Shown here: positions 23,064 to 34,340 of the stretch, piece by piece
Layout: each line of letters opens with the position of its first letter
How positions within the stretch are numbered: the stretch's first letter is position 1
NCBI RefSeq assembly: GCF_963576675.1
Contig: NC_088916.1
Coordinates: 50,097,001-50,161,000, forward strand
Direction: 5' to 3'
DNA: 64,000 nt
From: Euphorbia lathyris
Lineage: Eukaryota > Streptophyta > Magnoliopsida > Malpighiales > Euphorbiaceae
The notes under the pieces: model-generated
Seen by the model: the letters and a program-made list of their open reading frames with translations, nothing else
Databases searched by the model: none
What the model was told of the DNA's origin: nothing
Program-made: the position numbers and the translations under genes

Positions 23064-23319
23064 TGATGAGTTTACTGATATATGGTTAAAATCATTATTA
23101 GATTTTAACCACAGTAAAACTCTTTAATATCAATATTAAAAGGGTAAGGTTTTAAGAAGTTAATTATTTATTATGGGTTGTTAGATGAGTTGTTAGAATA
23201 GTTTAAATAGGAATCCAAATCTCAACTTGTATTCAATTATATTTTTCTATATTTTGTAATTCTTCCCATTTTTCTCTTAATACAATTCAGCATTTCTTTT
23301 CATTTTATCAATCCTTGGA
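23064..23319 (+). repeat. 3' LTR of Copia-3
   Basis: The 256-bp LTR starts TGATGAGTTTACTGATATAT directly after the polypurine tract and ends TCAATCCTTGGA next to the CCTAA target duplication. Confidence 0.85.
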
Positions 23320-23324
23320 CCTAA

Positions 23325-23669
23325 ATATCATATAATAGAATAAAGGGGGTTTATAAGGAATTAAAAAAAAACAAGTAAATAGTTGAACTTATTTTTCAGC
23401 TTCACATCCTTCTTAGTGACCCAGTTTTTCGGAATGGAAATTAAAGGAATATTGTTGAACTATGTTGGTATTTTGGTTCCTTTGTTCTTTATGAATTCGT
23501 GCACTACTCATTGAGCCAAAATGGAGCAATATTGAGGGAGATATGTGCATGTTTGTGTTAGCTATTCATAGTAGTGAAAGAAGCGTGTCTAGTCATAGTC
23601 ATATGTCAATAATAGTCGATCAATGGTAAGGAGTTAATATCTCTGTGTATTATATTTTTATTTTTATTA
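23325..23669. other. Intergenic, no feature recognised
   Basis: AT-rich sequence without coding potential. Confidence 0.5.
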
Positions 23670-24038
23670 AGGGCATGTTTAGTTCAGCTGTTAGCGGTTT
23701 GCGGTTGCTGTAAGCTGTTTGCTGTTGCTGTTAGCCGTTTGTTATTAGCTGTTTAATTATTAATGTTTGGTAAAATTATATTGAACTGTTGCTTTTAGTA
23801 TTTAAAATGTCTAATATAGACATGTTTTAAATTAATCAACAAATAAATTATAAAATAAAAAAATAATTTTGTCAATAATTAATAACTACAAATAACTGTT
23901 CATGAAAAGCTCCAAAACGCTGCAGTATTCTAAGGAAATGCTAAACGTTGCGGTTATATAAACTTAATCAAACACTATATTTTTTGCGGTTTGGAGCGAA
24001 ACGCTAAACGCTCCTCCAAAAAGCTGAAACAAACACCC
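23670..24038. mobile_element. MITE with GGGYRTTTRTTTCAGC-like ends
   Basis: The left end GGGCATGTTTAGTTCAGC and the inverse of the right end GGGTGTTTGTTTCAGC form imperfect TIRs. Internally, GCTGTTTGCTGTTGCTG blocks on the left are answered by AAACGCTAAACGCTCC on the right. It resembles non-autonomous hAT-like elements, but the flanking 8 bp do not match. Confidence 0.6.
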
Positions 24039-24139
24039 ACTAAGTTTGTAGTTTAATTTCTCCAGGAATTTTCACATGCACCTTAATGAGCATGTGAATT
24101 TGCTCATTCACCGTTAGATATAGGCTTATTAAATCTAAG

Positions 24140-24847
24140 TGATACAGATCGGTTTCGGGACGTGTTAGTTTTAATCGTAAACTAACAAAGATGTTATTCT
24201 CTAGCTAAACTAGAAGGAATGAATCCCGGGTTTCATGGACTAAATCCATAGGAATAGTGAAATCCCCGTTGTTGAAGGTAAAAACCTTAACAAACACTTC
24301 TTGAAGAAGATGATATAATTTTGATTGATAAAATTTTTAATTCAATTACAAAGAAAGAGATGTATTTATACAATCTCAAAACCCTAAAACAAATTACATA
24401 AAAGGCTAAATCAAATAACTAATTAAAATGATAAAGATAAGGGTAACTTGGGTTAATGGTAAAGAGGTGGCATGATTGTAAATATAGGAGTGGTAGAGTT
24501 GTAATTAGGGAGTGGCAAAGGTGTAATTAAGGAGTGGTCCATATCATGAAGAACTTGGGGAGGAAGTATCCTTCAGATGAAGCACGCCCCGCGTATATCT
24601 TCTCACGCTCCGCGTGAGTGCGTCTCTGGACTTAAAGGTTCACGAAGGTGGTCTGTACGCTCCGCGCCCTTGGGAGTACGCCCCGCGTATATGTCCTCCT
24701 GGAACTGGTTCTCCCTGAAGGCTCGATCCACACTCCACGTACTGGACAACACGCTCCGCGTGGTTTTCTTCCTTTCTCTCGGCTCCGGATTCACGCTCCG
24801 CGTGTTCTATCTTACGCCCCGCGTATGAGTGCAAGATGCCCTCATCA
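24140..24847 (-). repeat. 3' LTR of the non-autonomous element
   Basis: The 708-bp LTR is 29 bp shorter than its partner because of a deletion beside the third motif pair. Motif copies start at 24584/24605, 24657/24678, 24730/24751 and 24793/24814 (21 bp within each pair). Confidence 0.92.
24584..24824 (-). repeat. Four pairs of the 11-bp ACGC-N3-GCGT motif (LTR cluster)
   Basis: In element sense the copies read ACGCGGGGCGT or ACGCGGAGCGT. Each pair is exactly 21 bp start to start, and pairs are 73, 73 and 63 bp apart. The copy at 24730 has two CpG-to-CpA type changes, as expected from methylated cytosine decay. The core ACGCGG fits the CGCG box bound by plant CAMTA factors. Whether it is bound here is unknown. 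Confidence 0.85.
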
Positions 24848-26680
24848 TACTTCTCTTCTTCAGAAGAGTTGGTCCCCAACTCAACTATAGAATAAGAATG
24901 GTGCTTGGTAGGTACTATCCACTCCATATGTTGTTGGTTTCTCCTTCTCTTTATGAACTCTTGCCACACCTCAACTTGTGTCTTGTCCCCGGTGCTCATC
25001 CCCCGTAATGCTTGCCTCCATATCCGACCGACATCGAACGGAATATCTCGACGAAGTTGGTCAAACCAATCCTCCACAATGTCTTGGAAGCTCCCCCACA
25101 CTCCCACGACATGTTGAACCAGCCAACCCCGGGCCTCCTTAATCTCCACTTCACGAACATGGACATTGGTCACAACTTTCCTTCGCTCATTGCCGATATC
25201 AAATGGAATATCCTGATGACACTTGTCAACCCACTCCATAGTGACCCCAATGGCACTTGTATCAACTCTTTCTTTGCCTTGGACTAACAATCTCCCGACT
25301 TCTAGAGTTGCCGTTTCACTAACTTGGCCACTATCCCGCCATTCTTGAATTTCTCCCATTTTCTCTACATTACCCGGACGGCCATTTCCATTCACCAAAT
25401 ACTCTATGAAGCTCACTCTCTTCACCATAAAATCACTCCTCATTGACTCCTCATAGGGTTGATTTCCCCTCAACAAACACAACATATATCCCAACACATA
25501 CATCTCAATCAAGAACAAAATAACAAGTTCTGAATTTACCAAGTGGGAGGCTCGATTCATTCCTAGTGTGCATGTGCTAGGAATCTCATTTCTGCCTAGA
25601 GGCGTCACAACATACTCTTTATCCGCTTCCTTGAAGCCCAAGTAACTATGAGGAAGAAATAGCACACGACCTCCGGGATCCCGTGCAATGTCATGTGGTA
25701 TCTTTCCCAAAGGTAAAATGCCTCGTGGTTGTCCATTGAAGAACACATACTTCCCATCTTTGGACGTTGGTCTCACACCACCACTTTCCTCCATTCCCTT
25801 TCGGAACTCTTGCTCATAATAGTCAAGTTCATCTTCGTTAACAGGCTCAATGTCGGAGTTCCCTTCCCCATCAATCTCCTCTCCTAGGTCATCTTCTTCT
25901 TCTTGACCATTTGCCATTTCGCTTCCCTCTTCGTCCTCAATCCATTCTCTCTCATGACCTATCGTTCCTATTGGCTTCTCTCCATAGTTCAAGCCGACTA
26001 ACTCACGTGTTAAGCCGCTTGACTCCAAAGACATGCAACCACCCAACATAGTTGACCCACCAACATCTCTCCCATCTCCATAGCCATCAACCTCCACACA
26101 TAATGTGATTCCCTCATTCTCCCCAACCTCAAAATCAATGCCCTCACTCCCCTCAAGCATATCAATGAAGTTATGTTCAAGGGGCATTTTATCAAACACA
26201 AAAGGAGCATCCCTTGCTATATGGGTTTTCTCATTTTTAACACACACAAAGTCAACCTCCCCCATGGTCTCACATACAAGCATCCCTTCCTCCTCATCCA
26301 CAAATGAATCTAAATCCTCCTCCATAATTTCATTATCAATAAATCCACAAGAAGAATCTAAATCCCCTCCAACACCACAAACAATATCACAAACATTCAA
26401 CTCCTCCCTAGCAATAGGACTATCCATAACTTTAACATTAGAATTTGAAAGTTGAGGATTTACCTTGACAATGGGTGATGGAGAAAAGATTGGTGATGGA
26501 TCTTTAGGAGGGACTTCCATGGTTGGTTGGGAGCTATTTCGACATTCTTGCTTGAGACTCTTTACGGATGTCGCAAGCTTCCTCGTTAGCTCGTGTATCG
26601 CTCGAAAATCCTCCTTAGTACTTTCTCTATGCCTCCTCACGATGGCTTCGAGATTTTCCAACCCCTTGTGAAAGTTTCTT
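24640..26680 (-). CDS. Large acidic ORF of the non-autonomous LTR element, function unknown
   Basis: There is one frame of about 670 codons on the minus strand. The first ATG is unclear: the frame after the last upstream stop (about 26674) opens without one, and an ATG in another frame lies at about 26677, so a small indel may have removed the start. The N-terminus (residues 1-40) is charged and probably helical, the middle (about 90-300) is very acidic, and a Gly/Pro-rich segment follows (YVFFNGQPRGILPLG, about residues 310-325). The last 70 or so codons read into the LTR, including the repeated motif. There is no zinc knuckle, protease or polymerase. It may replace gag in a dependent element. 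No family was recognised. Confidence 0.6.
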
Positions 26681-26730
26681 CATATATTGGTTGAACCATA
26701 GTCGAAAGAAGTCTCCGTTCAAGGAAAATG

Positions 26731-26747
26731 ATCGGCTCTGATACCAA
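26731..26747 (-). promoter_or_regulatory. tRNA primer-binding site
   Basis: The minus-strand sequence TGGTATCAGAGCCGATC directly follows the 5' LTR. It is complementary to the 3' end of initiator tRNA-Met, the usual primer for plant copia-type elements, which gives a clue to the helper lineage. Confidence 0.8.
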
Positions 26748-26748
26748 C

Positions 26749-27485
26749 TGATACAGATCGGTTTCGGGACGTGTTAGTTTTAATCGTAAACTAACAAAGA
26801 TGTTCTTCTCTAGCTAAACTAGAAGGAGTGAATCCCGGGTTTCATGGACTAAATCCATAGGAATAGTGAAATCCCCATTGTTGAAGGTAAAAACCTTAAC
26901 AAACACTTCTTGAAGAAGATGATATAATTTTGATTGATAAAAAGTTTAATTCAATTACAAAGAAAGAGGTGTATTTATACAATCTCAAAACCCTAAAACA
27001 AATTACATAAAAGGGTAAATCAAATAACTAATTAAAATGATAAAGATAAGGGTAACTTGGGTTAATGGTAAAGGGGTGGCATGATTGTAAATATAGGAGT
27101 GGTAGAGTTGTAATTAGGGTGTGGCAAAGGTGTAATTAAGGAGTGGTCCATATCATGAAGAACTTGGGGAGGAAGTATCCTTCAGATGAAGCACGCCCCG
27201 CGTATATCTTCTCACGCTCCGCGTGAGTGCATCTTTGGACTTAAAGGTTCACGAAGGTGGTCTGTACGCTCCGCGCCCTTAGGAGTACGCCCCGCGTAAA
27301 TGTCCTCCTGGAACTGGTTCTCCCCGAAGGCTCGATCCATGCTCCGCGTACTGGACAACACGCTCTGCGTAGAATGCCCTAGTGATTCCCCTTCCGCGTG
27401 GTTTTCTTCCTTTCTCTCGGCTCCGGATTCACGCTCCGCGTGTTCTATCTTACGCCACGCGTATGAGTGCAAGATGCCCTCATCA
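26749..27485 (-). repeat. 5' LTR of the non-autonomous element
   Basis: This 737-bp LTR retains the segment missing from the other LTR (about 27367-27395). Motif pairs start at 27193/27214, 27266/27287, 27339/27360 and 27431/27452, with a degenerate extra copy near 27389. Confidence 0.92.
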
Positions 27486-27590
27486 CTAAGCCTGAGGATG
27501 TTTTGAATCTCCACCTTAGAATTCTAATAAGCCTAGATCTAACGGTGAATGAACAAATTATACATGCTCATTAAGGTGCATGTAACCAAG

Positions 27591-28034
27591 ACTGTTCTCA
27601 CTATGTCAAATATAGTCGAGTCAACAGTGAAGAGTTAATATCTATGATTCTACTATAAACCCTCGTTAAAATCGTGGTTTGTTATGTCTTAGAAGTAAGT
27701 ACATACCCTTTTCTAAACTTTGCTACACATGAGGAATACAGTAGTTAATTAATGGTTATCCAAGATGTCGACCAAAAAAATGATTATCCAAAGATAGTGG
27801 ATATATATATAAACTCAAAAGTAAAAATATGAAATAGTTTCCCATATTGTGGTTGGAGTTGTGGGAATATTAAATACCAGATATATATTCTAGCTAGCTA
27901 CTGCATATTCACTTCATTTATTTTTATTTTATCTTTCTAAAAGTAATTTGTCTTTATCCATTGAATTCACCTATATAAACCGAGTTGCTCTGCCTCTCCC
28001 TCAAAGACAAACAAGCCTCTAAAACTCACGTAAA
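27591..28034 (+). promoter_or_regulatory. Promoter and 5' untranslated region of the CYP707A gene
   Basis: AT-rich upstream sequence ends with a clear TATA box, CTATATAAAC at 27971-27980, about 55 bp before the ATG. A retrotransposon and a MITE end about 450 bp upstream of the start codon, so any distal control region has been displaced. Confidence 0.7.
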
Positions 28035-29985
28035 ATGAGTGGCATTGTCATTTACTTTCTTATATTCCTTGTTACTCTAAGATTTTATGTCACTAGAAGA
28101 TCAAGATCTAGGAGAGAACACCATAAGAGACCAAAGCTTCCTCCTGGTTCTATGGGTTGGCCTTACATTGGAGAGACTCTTCAACTTTATTCCCATGACC
28201 CTAACGTTTTCTTTTCTCAGAAACAGAAAAGGTTTTCACTTACTTTCTACTACTTTCACCTTCTTTTCTTCTATTTTCTTCTGTGTTTTCTACTAAATGT
28301 GGTGATTGAATTAATGAACAGGTATGGGGAGATCTTCAAAACACATATTCTTGGTTGTCCTTGTGTGATGCTGGCGAGTCCTGAGGCAGCTCGGTTTGTG
28401 CTAGTGACTCAAGCTCATTTGTTCAAACCCACTTACCCCAAATCTAAAGAACACCTTATTGGCCCTTCTGCCTTGTTTTTTCACCAAGGAGATTACCATT
28501 TACGGTTAAGGAAACTGGTTCAGGGATCCTTGTCTCTCTTTGCACTTCGAAACTTGGTCTCTGATATTTCTGCCATTGCTGTTTCCACTTTAGACTCATT
28601 CGGCGACGGCCGTGTCGTTAATACTTTTCACGAAATGAAAAAGGTATAAACATGAGAAATTCTACAATATTCTTGAAGCAATACAGCTTGAACAATAGTA
28701 GCAGAATCAGAACTAAACACTCTGAAAGTCAATTGGCCAAAAACTTACTAAACAAACTGGTTTTTTAAGAGATTAATAATCAACGACGGAAAAAAGCGTC
28801 GCAAATGCGTTTTCTGATCTCAAATTTGTCGCAAATGGGATCCAGAAATAACAAAATGACCACGGAATTTCTATCTTTAGCGATAGAAATTTCCGTCGTA
28901 AATGTAATTTTCATTATTTTCTCCCCTAAATCAAAGGTTTGAAGTTCTGCATCTCGCAACCAATCATTTGATTTCACTTGCAGACATTTTTAATACTTTT
29001 AACACGAATAATGCATATTTTTTAATTGTTCGGATGTGTTACATGTGGTCTACAATATTTAAAAATTCTATATGGTTTCTTAAAGTAGTATATTTTGAAT
29101 CTGCAATATGATTATTTTATTGAGATTCTGTTTTGATATTTAAATATTAACATTCAGTATCTAATCATGAGGAATCTGCAGTTTTCTTTTGAAGTAGGTA
29201 TACTGGCAATTTTTGGGAAATTGGAAACCCATTATAGACAAGAATTGGAAAAGAATTACAGAATAGTAGATAAAGGTTACAATTCATTACCAACTTCAAT
29301 TCCAGGAACTCCATACAAAAAGGCACTAATGGTAATTATTATAACTAAGCTTAATCTAATCTCTTACTTAATTAATATGGTATAATGAGTTTATAATTAT
29401 TCATGCAGGCAAGGAAGAGGCTAAGCAAGATTCTGAGTGAGATTATCACCGAAAGAAAGGAGAAGAAATTAGTAGAAAATGATCTTTTGGGGTGTTTATT
29501 GAACTCAAAAGATGAGAAAGGACTAGTATTAAACGATGATCAGATCGCCGATAACATAATCGGAGTACTGTTTGCAGCTCAGGACACCACCGCCAGTGCA
29601 TTGACATGGATTGTGAAATACCTCCATGATAACCCGAAACTTCTAGAGGCTGTAAAGGTAGCTTCCATAATATAATAATATCCAATTCCATTTTAAGCAG
29701 CCCTGGGTCTACCACTCTTTTTTTATTTTTTTTTAAAATTAATAAAATAATAAAGTTAATTGTATCATTATTAATTAATTGTCATTATCAATGTCAAATA
29801 TATATTATTGGTTTGGCTGTATTTGCACAGGCTGAACAGGAAGGAATATACAAAATGAATAATAAATTTGGTCAGACATTGAGTTGGAATCAAACTAGAA
29901 GCATGCCCTATACTCACAAGGTATATATATTTATCATTTTATATATATATAAACAAATATAGTAAAATACAATATTTTGCTTACA

Positions 29986-30016
<31 letters not shown>

Positions 30017-31666
30017 GAGAAAAATTTACTGATATTTATTGTTTGGAATTTTCAGGTTGTGTTGGAGAGTCTAAGAATGGCAAGCATTATATCTTTTACC
30101 TTTAGAGAAGCTGTAGCTGATGTGGAATATAAAGGTAATTAATTACATAATACCTCTAATCAAGGTTATTATCAATTCATTTTTATATCATTTTCTTTTT
30201 GTTTTAGAGTAATACACCATACCAATGAAAAAATAAAATAAATATTTTAGAGTAATACACCTGACCAATGAAAAAATGAAATAAATATAATTTCATAAGA
30301 GATGAACGATGTTAAAATAATTTTACGCAAGGTGATATCAATTAATTGACCCGGTGTATTCCTCGGTAATATTTTCTTAGCTGCTAAGAATCTATTATTG
30401 TAATATAAGACGGTCAAACTAAAGAAACCCCACATTGTTCTTTTGGGAGCAAATGGAGAAAAAAAGTAAAAACTCTAATTGGTGATGAAAAGGAGTGGTC
30501 AAATTGAATTTGATTATCTTGACATATAATGAAAGAGACATTGATGGTGATGGTGAATTACATACAGGGTACCTGATTCCCAAAGGTTGGAAGGTTATGC
30601 CATTGTTCAGGAACATTCATTACAATCCTGAATTTTTCAGTGATCCTCAAAGATTTGATCCTTCCAGATTTGAGGTATGATTTTTAAAAGGAATAATCAG
30701 GAAAGTTGTTTGCCTTTTTTCCTAGCCAGATTCAGTGACTTTAACACATATGGACATTTTTAGATAAAAAATAGATTAATTTATTTCTTCAACTTAATTT
30801 AATCTAAAATATTATGATTGCACTGTTTGTTGTTTGCTGTAAAAAAATTATAGGTTATCTATCGTTTAAAAAGTTACTTTTCATATATAAAAGGTAAACA
30901 ATAAACAGACAAAAAGTGAAAATGACGAAGTAAACAAACATACTCTAAAAACATTTATAATTCTTATTCCATTTTTTTTAAATATGATATGAACAGGTTG
31001 CACCAAAACCAAATACATTTATGCCATTTGGGAGCGGAGTTCATGCTTGTCCAGGAAATGAATTGGCCAAGCTAGAGATGCTTATAATTATCCATCATAT
31101 GGTTACTAAGTTCAGGTATTTTGATCAATAATCCCTGAATTATGAATTTTTTCATTATGAACTTAAAATTAAGTCAAAGTACATGAAAAATAAAGAAAAA
31201 AAAATGTAGCAAAATATAGGATTAATTGCATTCATGGTCTTTCAATTATTAAACATGGAACGTCAACACCACAAAAGTAGTCATTACAGTACATATTCAT
31301 CCAACATTACATTTGATTTATCCTCCGGTTCATTTAACCGGATTCTGACAATAACAATCACTGGAAACTGATCGGAACAATTCTGGTGACTGTTATTGAT
31401 AAAATCTGGTTAAAACCACTATAAGAGAAATCAAATCAAATGTAAAATTGAATGAATTTGATATTTATCATTTCCATGTATGATAGTTGGAGGATCATGG
31501 ATAGATTGAGAAATTGACAAATGAGGAATAAATGAGTAAGGGTGAATTTGGTTGCAGATGGGAAGTGGTAGGATCTGAAAAAGGGATACAGTATGGGCCA
31601 TTCCCAGTGCCAGTAAATGGACTTCCAGCCAGATTTTTTAAGCAATTCAGCAATTTCAATAATTAA
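28035..31666 (+). CDS. CYP707A: Abscisic acid 8'-hydroxylase, cytochrome P450 CYP707A type
   Basis: Nine exons give an uninterrupted 473-residue protein: 28035-28231, 28322-28643, 29182-29331, 29409-29657, 29831-29920, 30056-30134, 30568-30674, 30997-31115 and 31558-31666, all with GT-AG introns. There is an N-terminal membrane anchor (about residues 4-18), then LPPGSMGWPYIGETLQLY. The I-helix is AAQDTT (279-284), the K-helix ExxR is E340-R343, and the haem loop FGSGVHACPG has Cys416 as the iron ligand. CYP707A enzymes 8'-hydroxylate abscisic acid in the endoplasmic reticulum, starting its breakdown to phaseic acid. FSFEVGILAIFG in exon 3 points to the CYP707A4-like branch. Length and phases are normal, and it looks functional. 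The nearest alternative is another CYP85-clan P450. Confidence 0.93.
28770..28960. repeat. DNA-transposon-like remnant in CYP707A intron 2
   Basis: GCGTCGCAAATG, TTGTCGCAAATGG and ATTTCCGTCGTAAATG recur around a GATAGAAATT palindrome. The pattern looks like the subterminal repeats of a CACTA-type element. It lies wholly within the enlarged second intron and does not touch splice sites. Confidence 0.4.
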
Positions 31667-32836
31667 AGCTCAGACTCAGACATCATCTCCTCTCCTCTTT
31701 AACACCATAACTTTTTTGTTTCTTTCTACTTTTATTTTAATGTTACCCATTTATTACAACTCATAGGAGAGGAGGACCTAAGATTTTTTTCTTCCTCTCC
31801 ATTTTTTATTACTTCCCCATATATTTAGTAATTTATCAATTCCAAATGTATGTTGTACCTAATGAACCAACATTTAATTAGTTGGATTCTTTTTTTTTTT
31901 TTAATTTCTTAGAATAAGAAAAACCTTGAGGCTTCTTAATTTCAAGTGTACATCTAAATTTCCTGAACTCTAATAATCAAGCAAATTGATTTTCCACTTA
32001 ACTCTTATAGCATTTTCAATCTAATCATTTGGCATTTTTACATTTTATTCTCCCCATTTGAAGAGAGAAATAACTGCATTGTATGATCATAGCATATAGT
32101 CATATCAAGTGATTAATTATCAGTCAGTAAGAAAGTGAAATAGTCACGTTAAGCAATTAATGTAACTTTATATTTGATTATAAAAATTTAAGACTTTAAT
32201 GTATTAAATTAGAAGATTAAGCACTTAATACACAAAATTCCATAGAATTAAAGGAAACATTTTTATTTTAGACTTTACATCAGATGTCTTCTATACTTCT
32301 TAACTTTAGTAGAAGGAGAGGCAACTCCAGTTCTGAGAGGGAAGCCTCAAGGCCACAACTGACAGGGAAGCCTCAAGGCCACAAATGAGTTTACCAGAAA
32401 GTTTACATATTACTCTATGCGTGGGGACTTCAACAACGCCGAGCACCTATAGGGGCTACCACAACACTTAATGTTGTAATGGTCCTTGTAGTGCTCATTA
32501 GCCACCTAATGTTGTTTAAAGTGACATGACTAACTTCATAAGTTTTAAGTGGCAGAGTAAAATTAAAATTTAGACACATTGAAATGTGTACATTTAAGTA
32601 AATTTAGAGAATGAATATGTCACTTTAATCAACCAGTGGAATTATTTAACTAAGTACAGAAGACTCTTGATATATTAAGTCTTAACTACGTATTGTTTTC
32701 AAATGATATGACACATGCGTAAAGTACATGACGACACATCGACACGTGTATATTGATAACCGAAATAGGAGAGTTTCTACAGTACTCCTCGAGTATATGT
32801 GCCCCCTTCATTGTTATTTTGTGAGGAAGATATAGT
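31667..32836. other. Spacer between convergent genes
   Basis: Holds the 3' untranslated regions of the P450 gene (+) and the thioredoxin-like gene (-). Near 32339-32385 a GGGAAGCCTCAAGGCCACAA unit is duplicated. No gene is seen. Confidence 0.6.
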
Positions 32837-33677
32837 TCAAGTGGGTTGAGAAGCAGAAGCAGAAGTAGTGTATTTAAGAATTGCAGCATCAATCCGCTCT
32901 TTGTCTCTGGTAGCAAATGCTTCCAACAACACTCCTCCTTTATAGAAATGGAAAAGTGGCACTGTCTGCATCATTTCATATCAGAATCATCCAACATCAA
33001 TATAAAATGCACAATATAGCAAGAGATACGTATTGTAGTTTCATAGTCCACAACTACACATCAAAATGTCCATAAACACCATTTAGTACCTTAATTCTAA
33101 GCCGTTCAGCAACCTCAGATTGCTCATCATACTCATCAATTACCTGCACTCAACATAAACACTAATTCAATATCATATTCATAGTAATCTAGATAAGCTT
33201 ATCTTGCAAAATACTCACATTATGCTTTAAGAAAATCACAGAAGCAGCCTCGTCACCAGCTGCTCTGCATAATTTAGCAAATCCCTGCTCTATATACTTG
33301 CAGCTTCCACAAGACCGACGATAAAAATCAACCACAACTAAAGCATCATTCTCTTTGGCTTTTTCAATAATTTCAAAGAATTCCTCATCAGTTTTAAACT
33401 CTCTAACACACTCCACAGGACACAAATCGTCGTCTTCATCAGATAATTCACCTGAATTTCCATCACCCACAGCTTTAATCCTTCCATATTCCAACAAAGT
33501 TTCAGTCTTTCTCAATAAATCCCCTTTTTTAGTGATGGGTACAAGACAACATTTTGCATTCCATGTACAAAGACTGATTCTTGGAGCTACATGAGGAATT
33601 CTGGTTCCAAATTGCCTATCAAGATTAGGTCCAAAACCGAAAGAGGGCTCGGAATATAATATATTCTGCTTTTGCAT
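32837..33677 (-). CDS. Thioredoxin-like 4, chloroplastic type
   Basis: Three coding exons on the minus strand (33677-33219, 33143-33090, 32965-32837; GT-AG) give a 213-residue protein. The first roughly 80 residues are basic and Ser/Thr-bearing, then acidic, consistent with a plastid transit peptide and linker. The thioredoxin fold follows (VVVDFYRRSCGSCKYIEQGF) with the redox pair in C123-G-S-C126 instead of WCGPC, and the cis-proline in TVP (Pro174). The C-terminus ends with a Ser/Ala-rich tail. The match is to Arabidopsis At1g07700-type proteins, whose redox partners are poorly defined. Start chosen: MQKQN at 33677. An upstream exon-like segment at 34282-34198 (MANRVIF...) is not in phase with it and may be untranslated leader. 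Confidence 0.85.
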
Positions 33678-34340
33678 CACAACGAATAGCAAGCCTCCAA
33701 CATAGCACAATCTTACAAAATAAATGTATATTCTGCTTTAAATTGAACAACTTAGGAGATAGATTCTGGATATACTTGGCTTTACTCTTTATCTCATTCC
33801 ATCATCAACTAGCTAGGAATGAGAACCAGAAAAAAAATCGAACTCAGAGAGCTGATATTTTCAGACAAAAAACCAACAAAATCAGAGTCATACGAATGTA
33901 ATTGAATAAAAGTGTGGATGTCAATCAACAATGGTGGAAGACAGGTAGGTGTGTTTGTGTAGGAAAAATCAGGTCCATATGATCGGTGATATCAAGTTCA
34001 AATCTTTCGTTGTCTGCCACAAAAAGAATTTTGGATTCAGATTTTGACCTCAATTCGGAAATGAAAATCTACTTTGGTATGCCATAAACTTGGCAAAAAC
34101 TAGAAGGAGCAAATCATCAAACACTATTCGTGCAACTAAAATGGCGAACAGAAAAAATATACAAGAACTCTAAAACTGAGTGGATTTGGAGAGTACCTGT
34201 GGAAGTTGAGGAAGGAATTTTGGCGCTTTTGCCATATCCATGGAAAAGCTTAGTTTCAAATGAGAAGATGACACGATTCGCCATATTCGCTTCAGCCCGT
34301 CCATTTTCTATCCACATTCGAAACTTCATTTTTCTTTTTT
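33678..34340 (-). other. 5' region of the thioredoxin-like gene
   Basis: It contains a likely first, mostly non-coding exon: ATG at 34282 and a donor-like CAG|GTACTC at about 34198. An acceptor near 33711 or 33740 would end the leader intron. If spliced, the short frame in this exon would be an upstream ORF. This is uncertain without transcripts. Confidence 0.4.

Larger units (their letters stand above)
18446..23319 (+). mobile_element. Copia-3: full-length, heavily decayed copia element
   Basis: It has two diverged LTRs (18446-18706 and 23064-23319), a primer-binding site TGGTATCAGAG (18707-18717, initiator tRNA-Met type), a polypurine tract AAGGGGGG at about 23056-23063 and a 5-bp TSD CCTAA (18441-18445 and 23320-23324). 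The 4.9-kb length is full size. The internal region is riddled with stops, and LTR divergence is clearly larger than in the other LTR elements here, so this is the oldest of them. Confidence 0.9.
24140..27485 (-). mobile_element. Non-autonomous LTR retrotransposon, young, minus strand
   Basis: The two LTRs (24140-24847 and 26749-27485) are about 97% alike by eye. They have TGATACAG...CATCA termini, a 5-bp TSD CTAAG (24135-24139 and 27486-27490), and on the minus strand a primer-binding site TGGTATCAGAGCCGATC just inside the 5' LTR (about 26731-26747). The 1.9-kb interior has one long frame and no protease, integrase or RT, so replication would depend on another element. The LTRs carry the paired ACGC-N3-GCGT motifs. 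Confidence 0.92.
24072..27582. mobile_element. Foldback MITE split by the 24140-27485 LTR element
   Basis: The left arm at 24072-24139 (ACATGCACCTTAATGAGCAT, CATTCACCGTTAGAT, AGGCTTATTA) is matched by an inverted right arm at 27486-27582. Joining the arms at the 5-bp duplication gives a short foldback of about 170 bp. The LTR element therefore inserted inside it. Confidence 0.75.

Noticed and set aside
24577..24890. Plus-strand ORFs in the left LTR with Pro/Arg repeats
   Set aside because: They are the antisense reading of the motif cluster, overlap a longer minus-strand frame and change phase between LTR copies.
29985..30016. Poly(T) run in the CYP707A gene as a sign of a retrocopy tail
   Set aside because: It lies inside intron 5 just before the acceptor. 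The gene has all its introns, so it is not a retrocopy.
33355..33594. Plus-strand ORF over the thioredoxin-like gene
   Set aside because: It is antisense to an exon with clear family motifs and shows no domain of its own.
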